A stretch of DNA of 11,870 nt from contig CAKPXW010000046.1 in assembly GCA_934202505.1 (NCBI GenBank), forward strand, positions 1 through 11,870, given 5' to 3'. This document shows positions 1 through 8,979 of this stretch, piece by piece. How positions within the stretch are numbered: the first letter of the stretch is position 1; every line of letters starts with the position of its first letter. Below the pieces are notes generated by a model. The model saw nothing but the letters and a program-made list of their open reading frames with translations. It did not search any database and was not told the origin of the DNA. The position numbers and the translations under genes were made by a program. Origin of the DNA: an uncultured Bacilli bacterium (GTDB taxonomy: Bacteria > Bacillota_I > Bacilli_A > RFN20 > CAG-631).

Positions 1-1574
1 AAGATTATATGTGAATTTTCTTTTTGACTTATTTGCTTAATTTTTAATTGCATTTGTAAGCATTTATTAGAACCAGTTACATTAATTCCTCTTAGAAAAG
101 CAAGATTAGTATCTAGAGGTAGGTTTTTAAAGTTATGAGCCTCATCAATATATAAAGTAGTAATATTTAAATCATCAAAAAATATTTGCTCTTCTTGAAC
201 TATTTTATCTTGCTTTTCCAGTAAAGTAGTTAGACTTTTTTTATAACGTTTAAGTTCATTTAACTCAGCATTTTTAACATTAGATAATAGTTCTGTGGTA
301 TTAAGTTTATTCACTTCTATATCAATATTTTTTAACTTTTCAAGTAGTAAAGAAGTGTAGTATTTACTATTTAAAGGGATAAGTTCAAAACTGCTATAAG
401 AAATTAATATAGCATCATAGTTATTATCTTTGATATCTTTTAAAATGTTTTGTCTATTAGCTGGAGTAAAAGTTGAAGGGTAAATTACTTTTATCTTACT
501 ATTTGGATATAATTTTTTAAAGTCTGACTTCCATTGACTTAAGATACTATTAGGAACTACATACATGATTTTACTATTTGGATGAAACTGTTTTATTTTC
601 ATACCTGAAGCTATCATAATAAAAGTTTTACCAGTTCCTACATCATGAGAAATTAAAGTGTTTTTATTTAAAAGTATTCTTAAAATAGCATTTTTTTGAT
701 AATCATATAAAGATATGTTAGGATTCATATCTTCAAAAGATACAAATAAACCATTATAAGAAAGGATGTTAAAACAACCATATTTTTCATAAAAAATGGT
801 TTGTAGTTTTTCTTTAATAGAAGCATTATTATTAATAAATTGTTTAAATAATTCTTGTAATAATTTTTGCTTTTCTAAAGCTAACATGGTTTCTTTTTTA
901 TTTAATATTTTAAGTTTTCTATTTGTTTGATAGTCTTTTTCATAATCATAAATTACAATATCTTCATGATTTAAAGTCTTTCTTAAAATATTAAACATAT
1001 TGATTCTATCAGTTCCATAAGTTTTAGTTGATAAAATAGTATTTTCAATTAAAGAATTACTATCAACTACATATTTTTTAAGTAAAGTAGAATAAGTAGT
1101 TTTACTTATTTTACCTGAATTAAAGGAGGTAAATAAAGAGGCTATAAATTCATCAATAATTTCACTAGGTACAAAAGGAGTACCTAAATTTATAAAAATG
1201 TCTTCTTCGTTTCTTTTACTTATAATATTTAAAATAGCTTGAATATTTTCTTGTTGATTATATTTTGTGGCTATTAAATATTTTTCATAAAGATTTCCTG
1301 ATAGATAAATACTATCTAGTTCATAAGCATTAGTTTGATAATTAAAAAAGATTTTTCCTTGAAGATTTTTTAAGACATCAGTCTTAGAAACATTAGTTAA
1401 ACTTATAATATAATCAAGATCAACTTTTCCTTTATCATCAATGGATTTTAATAAAAAACTTTCATAGTCAATGGGAAAATTATTAGGAGTGTTATCTTCT
1501 ACTATGTTATCAATATTTTTATCTTTATTATTATTTTTAGAAAAAAAAGAAAAAATTTGCGATAAAATTCCCAT
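1..1574 (-). CDS. DEAH helicase of the phage/conjugative-element methylase-helicase type (partial, C-terminus beyond window)
   Basis: The frame is open from an ATG at 1574 to the left edge, giving 524 residues without the C-terminal end. The start is fixed by AGGAGG at 1583-1588, eight bases upstream. A Walker A motif (HDVGTGKT, residues 310-317) and a DEAH box (IDEAHNFKNL, D477-H480) are visible. They are separated by a YDAILISYSSFELIP segment and a Lys/Glu-rich helical stretch. Before the ATPase, LNLGTPFVPSEIIDEF around residues 128-143 and a preceding LYLSGNLYEK segment match the linker that, in phage and conjugative-element proteins, joins an adenine methylase domain to this SNF2-like helicase. 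Here the methylase is absent: the protein begins with a short Asn/Lys-rich tail. It probably acts as an ATP-dependent DNA translocase; its target is unknown. It starts 46 bases after hemW with no visible terminator, so it may be cotranscribed with it. Confidence 0.85.
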   Translation of the reverse strand, partial: MGILSQIFSFFSKNNNKDKNIDNIVEDNTPNNFPIDYESFLLKSIDDKGKVDLDYIISLTNVSKTDVLKNLQGKIFFNYQTNAYELDSIYLSGNLYEKYLIATKYNQQENIQAILNIISKRNEEDIFINLGTPFVPSEIIDEFIASLFTSFNSGKISKTTYSTLLKKYVVDSNSLIENTILSTKTYGTDRINMFNILRKTLNHEDIVIYDYEKDYQTNRKLKILNKKETMLALEKQKLLQELFKQFINNNASIKEKLQTIFYEKYGCFNILSYNGLFVSFEDMNPNISLYDYQKNAILRILLNKNTLISHDVGTGKTFIMIASGMKIKQFHPNSKIMYVVPNSILSQWKSDFKKLYPNSKIKVIYPSTFTPANRQNILKDIKDNNYDAILISYSSFELIPLNSKYYTSLLLEKLKNIDIEVNKLNTTELLSNVKNAELNELKRYKKSLTTLLEKQDKIVQEEQIFFDDLNITTLYIDEAHNFKNLPLDTNLAFLRGINVTGSNKCLQMQLKIKQISQKENSHII

Positions 1575-1620
1575 AAAAGTTTCCTCCTAGCATAAATTTA
1601 TTTTATCATATTAGAATAAT

Positions 1621-2721
1621 TTATAAAATAAATTCTTCTAAAACATCATTTAATAATAAAGAACCTTTAAATGTTGTTTTTAAAGTACTAGGGGTATAAA
1701 TAACTAAATCTTCTTTTTGTAACTTTTCTATAACTTCTTGATATTTTTTATAAAAATCTGTTTGAAACTTTTTATTAAAATAATTAATATTTAATCCTCT
1801 ATCTAATCTTAAATTTAACATAATTTGTTCAAACATTATATCTTCTTTAGAAAGGATAGTTTCTTCTTTTTTGGTATAATCTTTTTTACTATAATAATTT
1901 AAATTATTATTATTGGTATAACGAATATTACCAAGATAACCTGAAGCATTTAAACCCACTCCATAATAATGTTTGTTTTGCCAATAAACTTTATTATGTT
2001 TTGATTGATAATGTGGTTTAGCAAAATTGGAGATTTCATAGCGTTTAAAACCTTTTTCTTTTAAATAAGTATAGATATATTCATAAAAACTAGCTTGGAT
2101 ATTATCATCCATATTTTGATAGTTTTTTCTTTTTAAAAGAGTATTATCTTCAATAAGTAAAGAATAATAAGAAAGATGTTTTATAGGTAAAGAAGTGGCA
2201 ATTTTTACATCTTCTTTTAATTCTTCTAATGTTTGGTTTACAATAGCATAAATCATATCAATAGAAATATTATCAATATATTTACTAGCTAAAGTTACAT
2301 TTTTAATAGCCATTTCTTTATTATGGTGTCTATTACATAATTTAATGTATTTATCATTAAAAGTTTGAATACCAATAGATAAACGATTTACTTTATATTT
2401 TTTAATTAATTTTAAAAAAGATATATTAATATCTTCGACATTACATTCAATACTAAATTCATATTCTTTCTTTAAGTGTTTACTTAAATAAGCAAGTAGC
2501 TTACTTAAGTTTTTATTATCGATAGCACTTGGAGTACCGCCACCTATATAAATAGTGGATAATTTACGAAGTTTTAAAGAATCCAATTCAAAAAAAAGCG
2601 ATTTGAAATAGTCATCTACTCTTTTTTGATTATAGATAACTTTTGCAAAATCGCAATAAGAACAAAAATTTTTACAAAAAGGAATATGAATGTATAAGGA
2701 ATTTGCCTTATACTTCGTCAT
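1621..2721 (-). CDS. hemW: HemW, radical SAM heme chaperone (formerly called HemN-like)
   Basis: This is a 366-residue radical SAM protein of normal family length. The iron-sulfur motif CX3CX2C is C16, C20, C23 (PFCKNFCSYCDF). The SAM-binding GGGTPS is at 60-65, RLSIGIQTF at 113-121, RYEISNFAK at 227-235, and HNKVYW at 242-247. The HNxxYW motif is typical of HemW and separates it from true coproporphyrinogen dehydrogenase HemN. Family members bind heme and deliver it to target proteins; no heme enzyme is visible here. The ATG at 2721 is preferred over an in-frame TTG at 2742 because AAAGGA (2727-2732) lies five bases before the ATG. With that start the gene overlaps the preceding small membrane-protein gene by 14 bases, which suggests translational coupling within the lepA operon. 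Confidence 0.93.
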   Translation of the reverse strand: MTKYKANSLYIHIPFCKNFCSYCDFAKVIYNQKRVDDYFKSLFFELDSLKLRKLSTIYIGGGTPSAIDNKNLSKLLAYLSKHLKKEYEFSIECNVEDINISFLKLIKKYKVNRLSIGIQTFNDKYIKLCNRHHNKEMAIKNVTLASKYIDNISIDMIYAIVNQTLEELKEDVKIATSLPIKHLSYYSLLIEDNTLLKRKNYQNMDDNIQASFYEYIYTYLKEKGFKRYEISNFAKPHYQSKHNKVYWQNKHYYGVGLNASGYLGNIRYTNNNNLNYYSKKDYTKKEETILSKEDIMFEQIMLNLRLDRGLNINYFNKKFQTDFYKKYQEVIEKLQKEDLVIYTPSTLKTTFKGSLLLNDVLEEFIL

Positions 2722-2920
2722 GATAATCCTTTCCTTCTTCAATTTTTTCAGTTTGAATTAACATATCTAGGTTTGACTTCATTTGTGCTTCTTCTTCTTT
2801 TGTGTAAGTTCCAATTTTTAATTTTCTACGAATTAGATAGCAAATTACACATAAAGCAATAACACTTACAATAATAATAACATAGATTGTAAATCTACTA
2901 GCAAATAGTACCATTTTCAT
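2708..2920 (-). CDS. Small single-pass membrane protein (70 residues), unknown function
   Basis: A short protein with one strongly hydrophobic segment at about residues 9-30 (IYVIIIVSVIALCVICYLI), followed directly by RRKLK. This predicts the C-terminal acidic tail (about residues 35-70, Glu/Lys-rich) to be cytoplasmic. I do not recognise the family. It sits 24 bases after the lepA stop and overlaps the hemW start, so it is very likely translated as part of that operon. The first ATG has an AAAGGTGG sequence almost touching it. The second ATG (2914, residue 3) is seven to eight bases from that site and may be the true start, which would make the protein 68 residues. Confidence 0.75.
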   Translation of the reverse strand: MKMVLFASRFTIYVIIIVSVIALCVICYLIRRKLKIGTYTKEEEAQMKSNLDMLIQTEKIEEGKDYHDEV

Positions 2921-2944
2921 CCCACCTTTAAAATATTATAGCAT

Positions 2945-4759
2945 TTATTTATCATCATCTTCAACAGAAAGTACTGTCATGAATGCTTCTTGAGGAATAT
3001 CAACATTACCTACTTTTTTCATTCTCTTCTTTCCTTCTTTTTGTTTTTCAAGAAGTTTCTTTTTACGGGTAATATCTCCACCATAGCATTTAGCAAGTAC
3101 ATCTTTTCTTAAAGCAGCAATAGTTTCTCTTGCAATAACTTTAGAGTTTACTGCTGCTTGAATTGGTACTTCAAACATTTGACGAGGAATTATCTTTCTT
3201 AATTTTTCAACGATAACTTTTCCTCTTGAATAAGCAAAGTCACGGTGAACAATACAAGAAAGAGCATCGACTACATTACCATTTAATAAAATATCAAGTT
3301 TTACAAGTTTTGTAGCCATATATTCATCTAGTTCATAATCAAAAGATGCATATCCTCTGGAACAACTTTTTAATTTATCATAGAAATTATAAACAATTTC
3401 AGCAAGAGGTAATTTATAAACTAAATCCATACGATTATCATCAATGTATTTTAAATCTACATAAACTCCTCTTCTATTTTGGCATAGTTCCATTAAAGGG
3501 CCAACATAAGCTTGTGGTGTCATAATTGAAGCAAGAACAAATGGCTCTTCAATTCGATCAATAGATTGAATGTCTGGAAGTTTTGAAGGGTTATCAAGTT
3601 CAATCATTGTACCATCAGTTAGATATACATGATAGATAACAGAAGGAGCAGTAGCAACAAGACTTAAATTGAATTCTCTTTCTAGTCTTTCTTGAATAAC
3701 ATCCATATGTAATAAACCTAAAAATCCACATCTAAAGCCAAAGCCTAAAGCTTGAGAAGTTTCACTTTCAAAATGAAGTGAAGCATCATTTAGTTGTAAT
3801 TTTTCTAAAGCATCACGAAGAAGTCCATAATCACTAGCTACAGTTGGATATAACCCACAAAATACCATGGATTTTAATTCACGATAACCAGGTAATGGTT
3901 TATCAGTTTCATTAGTAGCACAAGTGATAGTATCACCAACACGAACATCTTTTACAGTTTTAATTGAAGCAGCAATGTAGCCTACTTCTCCTGCTGAAAG
4001 TTCATCTTGTTTTACATCATTTGGTCTTCTAACTCCAAGTTCAGTAACTTCATAGACAGCATTAGTAGCCATCATCTTTATTTTATCCCCAATTTTAATA
4101 CTTCCATCAAAAACTCGAACAATAGCAACAACTCCACGATAAGAATCATAAAAAGAGTCAAAAATTAAAGCTGAAAATGGCTTATTTAAATTTCCATGAG
4201 GAGGACGTACATTTTTTATTATTTGTTCTAGAACATCTTTTACATTTTGCCCAGTTTTTGCTGAAATGCAAGGAGCTTCATCACAAGGAAGACCTATAAC
4301 ATTTTCAATTTGTTTTTTACATCCTTCAATATCTACTGAAGGTAAGTCTATTTTATTAATTACTGGAATAATATCTAGATTATTATCCATAGCAAGGAAA
4401 CAGTTTGCTAAGGTTTGAGCTTCAATTCCTTGTGAACCATCAACAATTAAGATAGCTCCTTCACAAGCAGCAAGTGATCTTGATACTTCATAAGTAAAAT
4501 CGACATGCCCAGGAGTATCAATTAAGTGTAGTGTATATTCAATGCCATCATCTGCAAGATATTTAAGTTGAACAGCATTTAACTTGATAGTAATTCCTCT
4601 TTCTCTTTCAAGATCCATATTATCAAGTAATTGATTTTTCATTTCTCTTTTAGAAACAGTATTGGTAATTTCTAAAATACGATCTGCTAAAGTTGATTTT
4701 CCATGGTCAATATGAGCAACAATGGAAAAATTACGAATTCGACTTTGATCTATAGCCAT
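2945..4759 (-). CDS. lepA: LepA, elongation factor 4 (ribosome-associated translational GTPase)
   Basis: A full-length 604-residue LepA, the usual family size. The G-domain motifs are all present: G1 AHIDHGKST (15-23), G2 RGITIK (54-59), G3 DTPGH (81-85), G4 NKID (135-138) and G5 SAK (166-168). The LepA-specific C-terminal end is also intact, with GGDITRKKKLLEKQKEGKKRMK shortly before the terminus in abbreviated form here (start GGDITRKKK, end GKKRMK). The protein binds the ribosome in the cytosol and affects elongation or 30S assembly, hydrolysing GTP. AGGAGG at 4767-4772 lies seven bases before the ATG, and a consensus promoter is immediately upstream. It is the first gene of the lepA, small membrane protein, hemW operon. 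Confidence 0.98.
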   Translation of the reverse strand: MAIDQSRIRNFSIVAHIDHGKSTLADRILEITNTVSKREMKNQLLDNMDLERERGITIKLNAVQLKYLADDGIEYTLHLIDTPGHVDFTYEVSRSLAACEGAILIVDGSQGIEAQTLANCFLAMDNNLDIIPVINKIDLPSVDIEGCKKQIENVIGLPCDEAPCISAKTGQNVKDVLEQIIKNVRPPHGNLNKPFSALIFDSFYDSYRGVVAIVRVFDGSIKIGDKIKMMATNAVYEVTELGVRRPNDVKQDELSAGEVGYIAASIKTVKDVRVGDTITCATNETDKPLPGYRELKSMVFCGLYPTVASDYGLLRDALEKLQLNDASLHFESETSQALGFGFRCGFLGLLHMDVIQERLEREFNLSLVATAPSVIYHVYLTDGTMIELDNPSKLPDIQSIDRIEEPFVLASIMTPQAYVGPLMELCQNRRGVYVDLKYIDDNRMDLVYKLPLAEIVYNFYDKLKSCSRGYASFDYELDEYMATKLVKLDILLNGNVVDALSCIVHRDFAYSRGKVIVEKLRKIIPRQMFEVPIQAAVNSKVIARETIAALRKDVLAKCYGGDITRKKKLLEKQKEGKKRMKKVGNVDIPQEAFMTVLSVEDDDK

Positions 4760-4786
4760 AGAAATTCCTCCTTTTAACGCTAATTA

Positions 4787-4815
4787 ATTATAATATAAAC
4801 CTCTTTTATTTTCAA
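4787..4815 (-). promoter_or_regulatory. Sigma-A type promoter of the lepA operon
   Basis: On the minus strand, TTGAAA (4810-4815) is separated by exactly 17 bases from TATAAT (4787-4792). Transcription would begin near 4780, leaving a leader of about 20 bases containing the AGGAGG site of lepA. No operator is evident. Confidence 0.85.
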
Positions 4816-4972
4816 TAAAAGAAAAAATGGGTTAAATAATATTTAATTTAGCAGTTATGTTGTATTTGAATGAATTTTGTGAGTTATTGGAAGTTATAAC
4901 TATTTGTAAAAAATGTATATGAAATGCTTACAAAATATTTTCACATTTTTTAAAGCATCCTATTAACAAAAA

Positions 4973-5465
4973 TCAAATTATGAATTGTTCCACCTTATTT
5001 ATAAGGCACCATTCTTTTTGATAATACAATTTTGTTTCTTTATTATCTTCATAAACAGCAAGAAACAAAAGATTCTTAAACTCATGATCTAAAAGATCGT
5101 ATTCTATACAATATCCGTGTAATTACCTTCATATTTTTTTACATATTTTCAATATTGCAAGATTCCGCTAAAGAACATATGACAGTTTCTTTTCTTGCGT
5201 TAATTTTTTTTATAATAGTGCCTTTAATTTAAGGATTTATCTTTGTATCATCAAGCATTGAGGTATATTAACTAGCCAATTTATAATCGATTCTATCTCG
5301 ATGCTTGAGCACATTTTTTGAAGTTCAGATGAATTATCTGGCTTTTCTGCAAGGTATAAATAATCAAGCATATCAAATGTAAATTCATCAAAATGACGAT
5401 ACTTAAAGGAGCTAATTGATTTTCCAAGTTCTTATTTATTATCAATGCACTTTTGCGTTATTCAT
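4973..5465 (-). pseudogene. Decayed DUF2971-family gene
   Basis: No single frame is open, but conceptual translation across frames gives recognisable DUF2971 pieces in the right order. They are FKYRHFDEFTFDMLDYLYL at the N-terminal side, then ARKETVICSLAES and NIENM, then KYEGNYT, then GYCIEYDLLDHEFKNLLFLA, and finally YYQKEWCLI ahead of a TGA at 4973-4975. DUF2971 proteins typically carry an N-terminal KYR...L segment, a central MWxHYA..H.G.CIEYD block and a later W..EKEWRLI block. The frame changes at least four times between these pieces, with in-frame stops as well, and the relic (about 164 codons) is shorter than usual family members. The original ATG at 5465-5463 lies inside the end of the upstream nuclease gene (8-base overlap). 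The family assignment is from recalled motifs, not a search. Confidence 0.72.
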
Positions 5466-8400
5466 TCTTTAAACTCCTTAGATATTTAAGAGATATTACT
5501 TTTAATGAAGTTGAATTGATTTTTCTATTACTAAACTCTTTAGAAATTAATGGTTTATTTGTTAAAAATGTATATCTAACCTTCCAGTCTCCTTCTTCTA
5601 ATTTATAATGTTTTATCAAATCAGAAACATGACTTTTAACCCATAATACCCTATTAAGTTCTTTTGTCAAAAAAGACTTTCTTTTTGGCATATCTATAAA
5701 CATTTCTTGAATTTCTACATTCAACTCAGATGGGTCCCTTGAATAAAAGAAGTTTTTTGTCTCAATTAAATAGATTTTCTTTTTTTCTCTATCTATACCT
5801 AATAAATCAATGTCTCCTAATGTTTCGTTGTTACCATTAGAAATTTTTAAATTATTTATAGATTTTACGCATTTATCAAAATAAATATTTGGCATAAGAT
5901 TTGACAAATATTCAAAACATTTATCATTAAATTCATTTCCAGAAAATTCTAATATTTTCCCATTAAGAGTATTTATACTCATTTTTCCAGTCTTATTAGA
6001 TGGCTCTTTGCCATTATAAATCGTTTGCATTACATGATAATATAAATGTTCTGTCATTCTATTTCCCCATAGATAACTATTTTCGCAATCAACAATAGGC
6101 TTTCTCATCAATGATTCACATCTATTATATTTCCATGGATGAAGTTCTCTTGGTTTAATATTTTTGTCATAAAACACAGTTCTTTTTTTAATACTAATAG
6201 AATCAACCACTCTAAGAAATATATCTTCATTTAGATTAAGATTGGCATGTTTATTCAAAAACGAAATCATTTCATCTTTTGAAATAAATTTAATTTCAGA
6301 TTCTTGTTTATCACCTATAGCCAAAAATACTGCTATAACTCGCATAATATCATCTGTTGTATAGCCGTGTTCATATTTATAAGCATCATCCAATTCTTTT
6401 TTGAATGGCCATTTGGCAATATTACATGCATTGTAGCTTAATTTATGTGAAACATCGAAAGATACAACATCTGATACAATTTCATTAAACTTGTTTAAAT
6501 TTGAATGATCAAATCCTATTCGGCAAGATTTTAATAATTCAGCTTTTTCTAATAAGCCATATTTAAAAGCATCATCTATCCGTGCCCATTTTATGATAGA
6601 ACTTGACAAACTTATAACTTTTATCATATCAAATTCATTCATATTTTCGTTACCTTCTGGTTGAATTGTAGACAAATATTCAATAACGAATCTTAAAGAT
6701 ACTGAAGCAGTATTTATTCGATTGTAATTTTCTTTTATTTCACTTTCCTGATTTGGATATAAAATCATCTGATGTTTCATATTATCTTGAAACAAAGATA
6801 ATTCTTGCATTAAATTCTCTACATATAAATAACATAACTCAACTGCACTTTTCCAATTAAACTTTTTTAATTCTTTTTCAAACTTAGAGTACAAATATTC
6901 AACAACTCTTTTGATTGTTTCTGAAGGATTAGTGAGCTTACCAAATTCTAATGACACCCCGTTTACTAAAAATTCTCCAATGTTATTATCGATAATACTT
7001 TCAAGCATCTTTTCAGATTTTATAGGAAGAAGAGAAATGTTAAGTGGCTTTTGTGTTTGTTCTCCGCTAAGCTTTAGCACATATATTATTTTCTTGTTCT
7101 CAACATTCGATTTTTCATATAAATCTAATGCTATTTCATTATTAAATAAATCAAAACACTTAAGAATTTCTATTACGATACTAATTTCGTTTGAATTATT
7201 GGAATTGGATTGTGATGAAATAAAATCATCGGAATAATTCAAAACACATACATCATCTTTGATTTTTTTTACTTCATAATTTTTTTTAGTATTAGTTATT
7301 TGAATATAAACATTAAAATTTAAGTGTTTTGAAAGAGTGTTTCTAATTTGATTTAACCAATATAGCACTGAACGAGAAACCAATGCTCCATTTTGATCAT
7401 CAATATTTGAATAAGTCCATATCCCTGTTCTATCTAGTCTTAAATAAAGCAACCTAACATTTTGTATGAATCCGGTTATTGGGTTGTTAAAATAAATATT
7501 TTCCTCTGCTTTTATCAATTGAATTGGTATGTTTATTCCTTTAAATATTGCTACACTATAATAGCGTTTTGCAATTGCCTTCACAGAATATGGATAAATA
7601 AAATCAGGAATAATGTTTAATAGTATGTCCTTGATTCTTATTTCATCATCTAAATAAAGATCATAATTTCTTTCACTAATCATACTTATCAGATTAGTCA
7701 TACTAAAAATCATAGAAAAATTTTTTTCTCCCAGTCCATTGTTTATTAGATTTGAAAAACACTGCAAAAAATATGGCGTCTTACTTTCATTGATTTGGAT
7801 AATTGGTACATCGCAAGCAGGAATGATTAAAGGTGGATTATCAAACTTAATATTAGAAGAATATGTAAGCGTTCCAGTAATTGAACTTAGAATAATCATA
7901 GAATACAAATATTTATTTGCATATCCTAATCGATCTAGCTCATTTAAAGTCTTTCTCAACATTAAGTCACAATCAATGTGCGTTGGTTTATAGTCTTTTG
8001 AATATGGATCAACTGTTGAATTATCACAGGCAAAAGCCAAAAGAACAGACTTATTTGTTCCAACATTAAAAGCAAATGCCTTATAATAATCCGTATCTTC
8101 TTTTAATATAATTTTATTGTTATGAAGAGAAATGCCTGAAATTGTTTTTGCAAGATTAATAGAACTTGAAACTACAGAATTATTATATTCAATCACAAAT
8201 TCTTTTTCGCAATTAAACTCTCTTGATAAGTTTATGCAAATTTTTTTGATAAAATAGCAAATTGCAGTTGGATCTATACATAAAATATTATTATCCACTT
8301 CAATGAATGGTGAATCATAGTAAAATGGTAACTCAGACTTCAATTCTTCATCTAGATCTTTGTCTTTAATGTTAACTAAAAAATAATTTTTAAGTTCCTC

Positions 8401-8979
8401 GTATGACAAATTATTTAATGTTTCTTTTTTATCTATAAAAACGCTAGATTTTAACATGTCTAAATTGCTAGGAATAATAATGTTTTCTACATATTGATGT
8501 TCAGAAATATCTTCAAAAGATATGTTGATTTTTTTGTAAATAGAATCAGAAATAACTAACGAAGCTTTTATAAACCTTAAAGCTTTATTTTTAAATCCTA
8601 TAGGAAGTTCATTTTCCCTATATAATAAAGTTTCTATAATCGAATTAACGTAAAAAGCAGATGAAGTATTAATCCCATTAAAAACACCATATTCTTTGTC
8701 CAAAAAAGCAAACTCAAAAAACGGAGACTCCGATGGATCAACCATATTGCTTAGCCAAGCTTCGTCATGTGCTTTCATAATAATAGACTTAAAAGTCTTG
8801 CTACTAGCTTTAGGCTTACCAGTATTAAGATTAAATAAAGCATAGGTGGTTAAATATGTCGTATATAGATTTTTATTTTGATTTTCAAAAACAAGATTTA
8901 ATGCGCTAATTTTAGATAACAAATCGACTGAATCATATGTAGCAAAAAACGTTTTTAGGTAGTCATTCAAGTCTGACAT
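5458..8979 (-). CDS. Very large protein with C-terminal PD-(D/E)XK nuclease signature, candidate defence effector
   Basis: An intact 1173-residue protein. I do not recognise the first ~1000 residues, which look soluble with no membrane segment or signal peptide and no Walker A or other NTPase motif that I can see. Near the C-terminus, FNDKCFEYL, then GDIDLLGID (1055-1063), then IYLIETKN (1069-1076) give the D...E-x-K pattern of PD-(D/E)XK nucleases: D1056/D1058, E1073 and K1075. The spacing and the following helical segment resemble Mrr/NERD-type nuclease cores. It therefore probably cuts DNA (or RNA), with the long N-terminal part acting as sensor or target-binding region; this role is inferred. 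The ATG at 8979 overlaps the TAA of a 37-residue ORF (TAATG), with GGAG 11 bases upstream. A decayed DUF2971 gene follows with overlap. Confidence 0.8.
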   Translation of the reverse strand: MSDLNDYLKTFFATYDSVDLLSKISALNLVFENQNKNLYTTYLTTYALFNLNTGKPKASSKTFKSIIMKAHDEAWLSNMVDPSESPFFEFAFLDKEYGVFNGINTSSAFYVNSIIETLLYRENELPIGFKNKALRFIKASLVISDSIYKKINISFEDISEHQYVENIIIPSNLDMLKSSVFIDKKETLNNLSYEELKNYFLVNIKDKDLDEELKSELPFYYDSPFIEVDNNILCIDPTAICYFIKKICINLSREFNCEKEFVIEYNNSVVSSSINLAKTISGISLHNNKIILKEDTDYYKAFAFNVGTNKSVLLAFACDNSTVDPYSKDYKPTHIDCDLMLRKTLNELDRLGYANKYLYSMIILSSITGTLTYSSNIKFDNPPLIIPACDVPIIQINESKTPYFLQCFSNLINNGLGEKNFSMIFSMTNLISMISERNYDLYLDDEIRIKDILLNIIPDFIYPYSVKAIAKRYYSVAIFKGINIPIQLIKAEENIYFNNPITGFIQNVRLLYLRLDRTGIWTYSNIDDQNGALVSRSVLYWLNQIRNTLSKHLNFNVYIQITNTKKNYEVKKIKDDVCVLNYSDDFISSQSNSNNSNEISIVIEILKCFDLFNNEIALDLYEKSNVENKKIIYVLKLSGEQTQKPLNISLLPIKSEKMLESIIDNNIGEFLVNGVSLEFGKLTNPSETIKRVVEYLYSKFEKELKKFNWKSAVELCYLYVENLMQELSLFQDNMKHQMILYPNQESEIKENYNRINTASVSLRFVIEYLSTIQPEGNENMNEFDMIKVISLSSSIIKWARIDDAFKYGLLEKAELLKSCRIGFDHSNLNKFNEIVSDVVSFDVSHKLSYNACNIAKWPFKKELDDAYKYEHGYTTDDIMRVIAVFLAIGDKQESEIKFISKDEMISFLNKHANLNLNEDIFLRVVDSISIKKRTVFYDKNIKPRELHPWKYNRCESLMRKPIVDCENSYLWGNRMTEHLYYHVMQTIYNGKEPSNKTGKMSINTLNGKILEFSGNEFNDKCFEYLSNLMPNIYFDKCVKSINNLKISNGNNETLGDIDLLGIDREKKKIYLIETKNFFYSRDPSELNVEIQEMFIDMPKRKSFLTKELNRVLWVKSHVSDLIKHYKLEEGDWKVRYTFLTNKPLISKEFSNRKINSTSLKVISLKYLRSLKNE
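5474..5479 (-). promoter_or_regulatory. Ribosome binding site of the decayed DUF2971 gene
   Basis: AAGGAG on the minus strand, eight bases before the ATG at 5465, and inside the last codons of the 1173-residue nuclease gene. The frame reads MNNAKVH and then stops at TGA, so the site survives although the gene does not. It shows that the two genes were once coupled in translation. Confidence 0.65.

Noticed and set aside
2722..2742. TTG start for hemW giving 373 residues
   Set aside because: The ATG at 2721 has AAAGGA at proper spacing and the seven extra residues are not part of the family N-terminus.
4803..4821. Hairpin CTTTTATT-TTC-AATAAAAG read as a terminator
   Set aside because: Stem is almost only A/T, lacks a following T-run on either strand, and overlaps the -35 of the lepA promoter.
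4855..4918. Short plus-strand ORF starting MLYLNEFCELLEV
   Set aside because: Only about 20 codons, no convincing ribosome site, no recognisable similarity; probably chance in the gap between lepA and the relic.
5061..5207. Inverted similarity between GCAAGAAACAAAAG and AGTTTCTTTTCTTGC as an element end
   Set aside because: Imperfect, low complexity, and both arms lie within readable DUF2971 fragments, so no mobile-element boundary is supported.
6911..7237. 108-codon plus-strand ORF inside the large nuclease gene
   Set aside because: It lies wholly opposite an intact coding frame, has no ribosome site and no recognisable protein features; it is a shadow of the minus-strand gene.
7739..7993. 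84-codon plus-strand ORF inside the large nuclease gene
   Set aside because: Same reason: antisense to coding sequence with no supporting signals.
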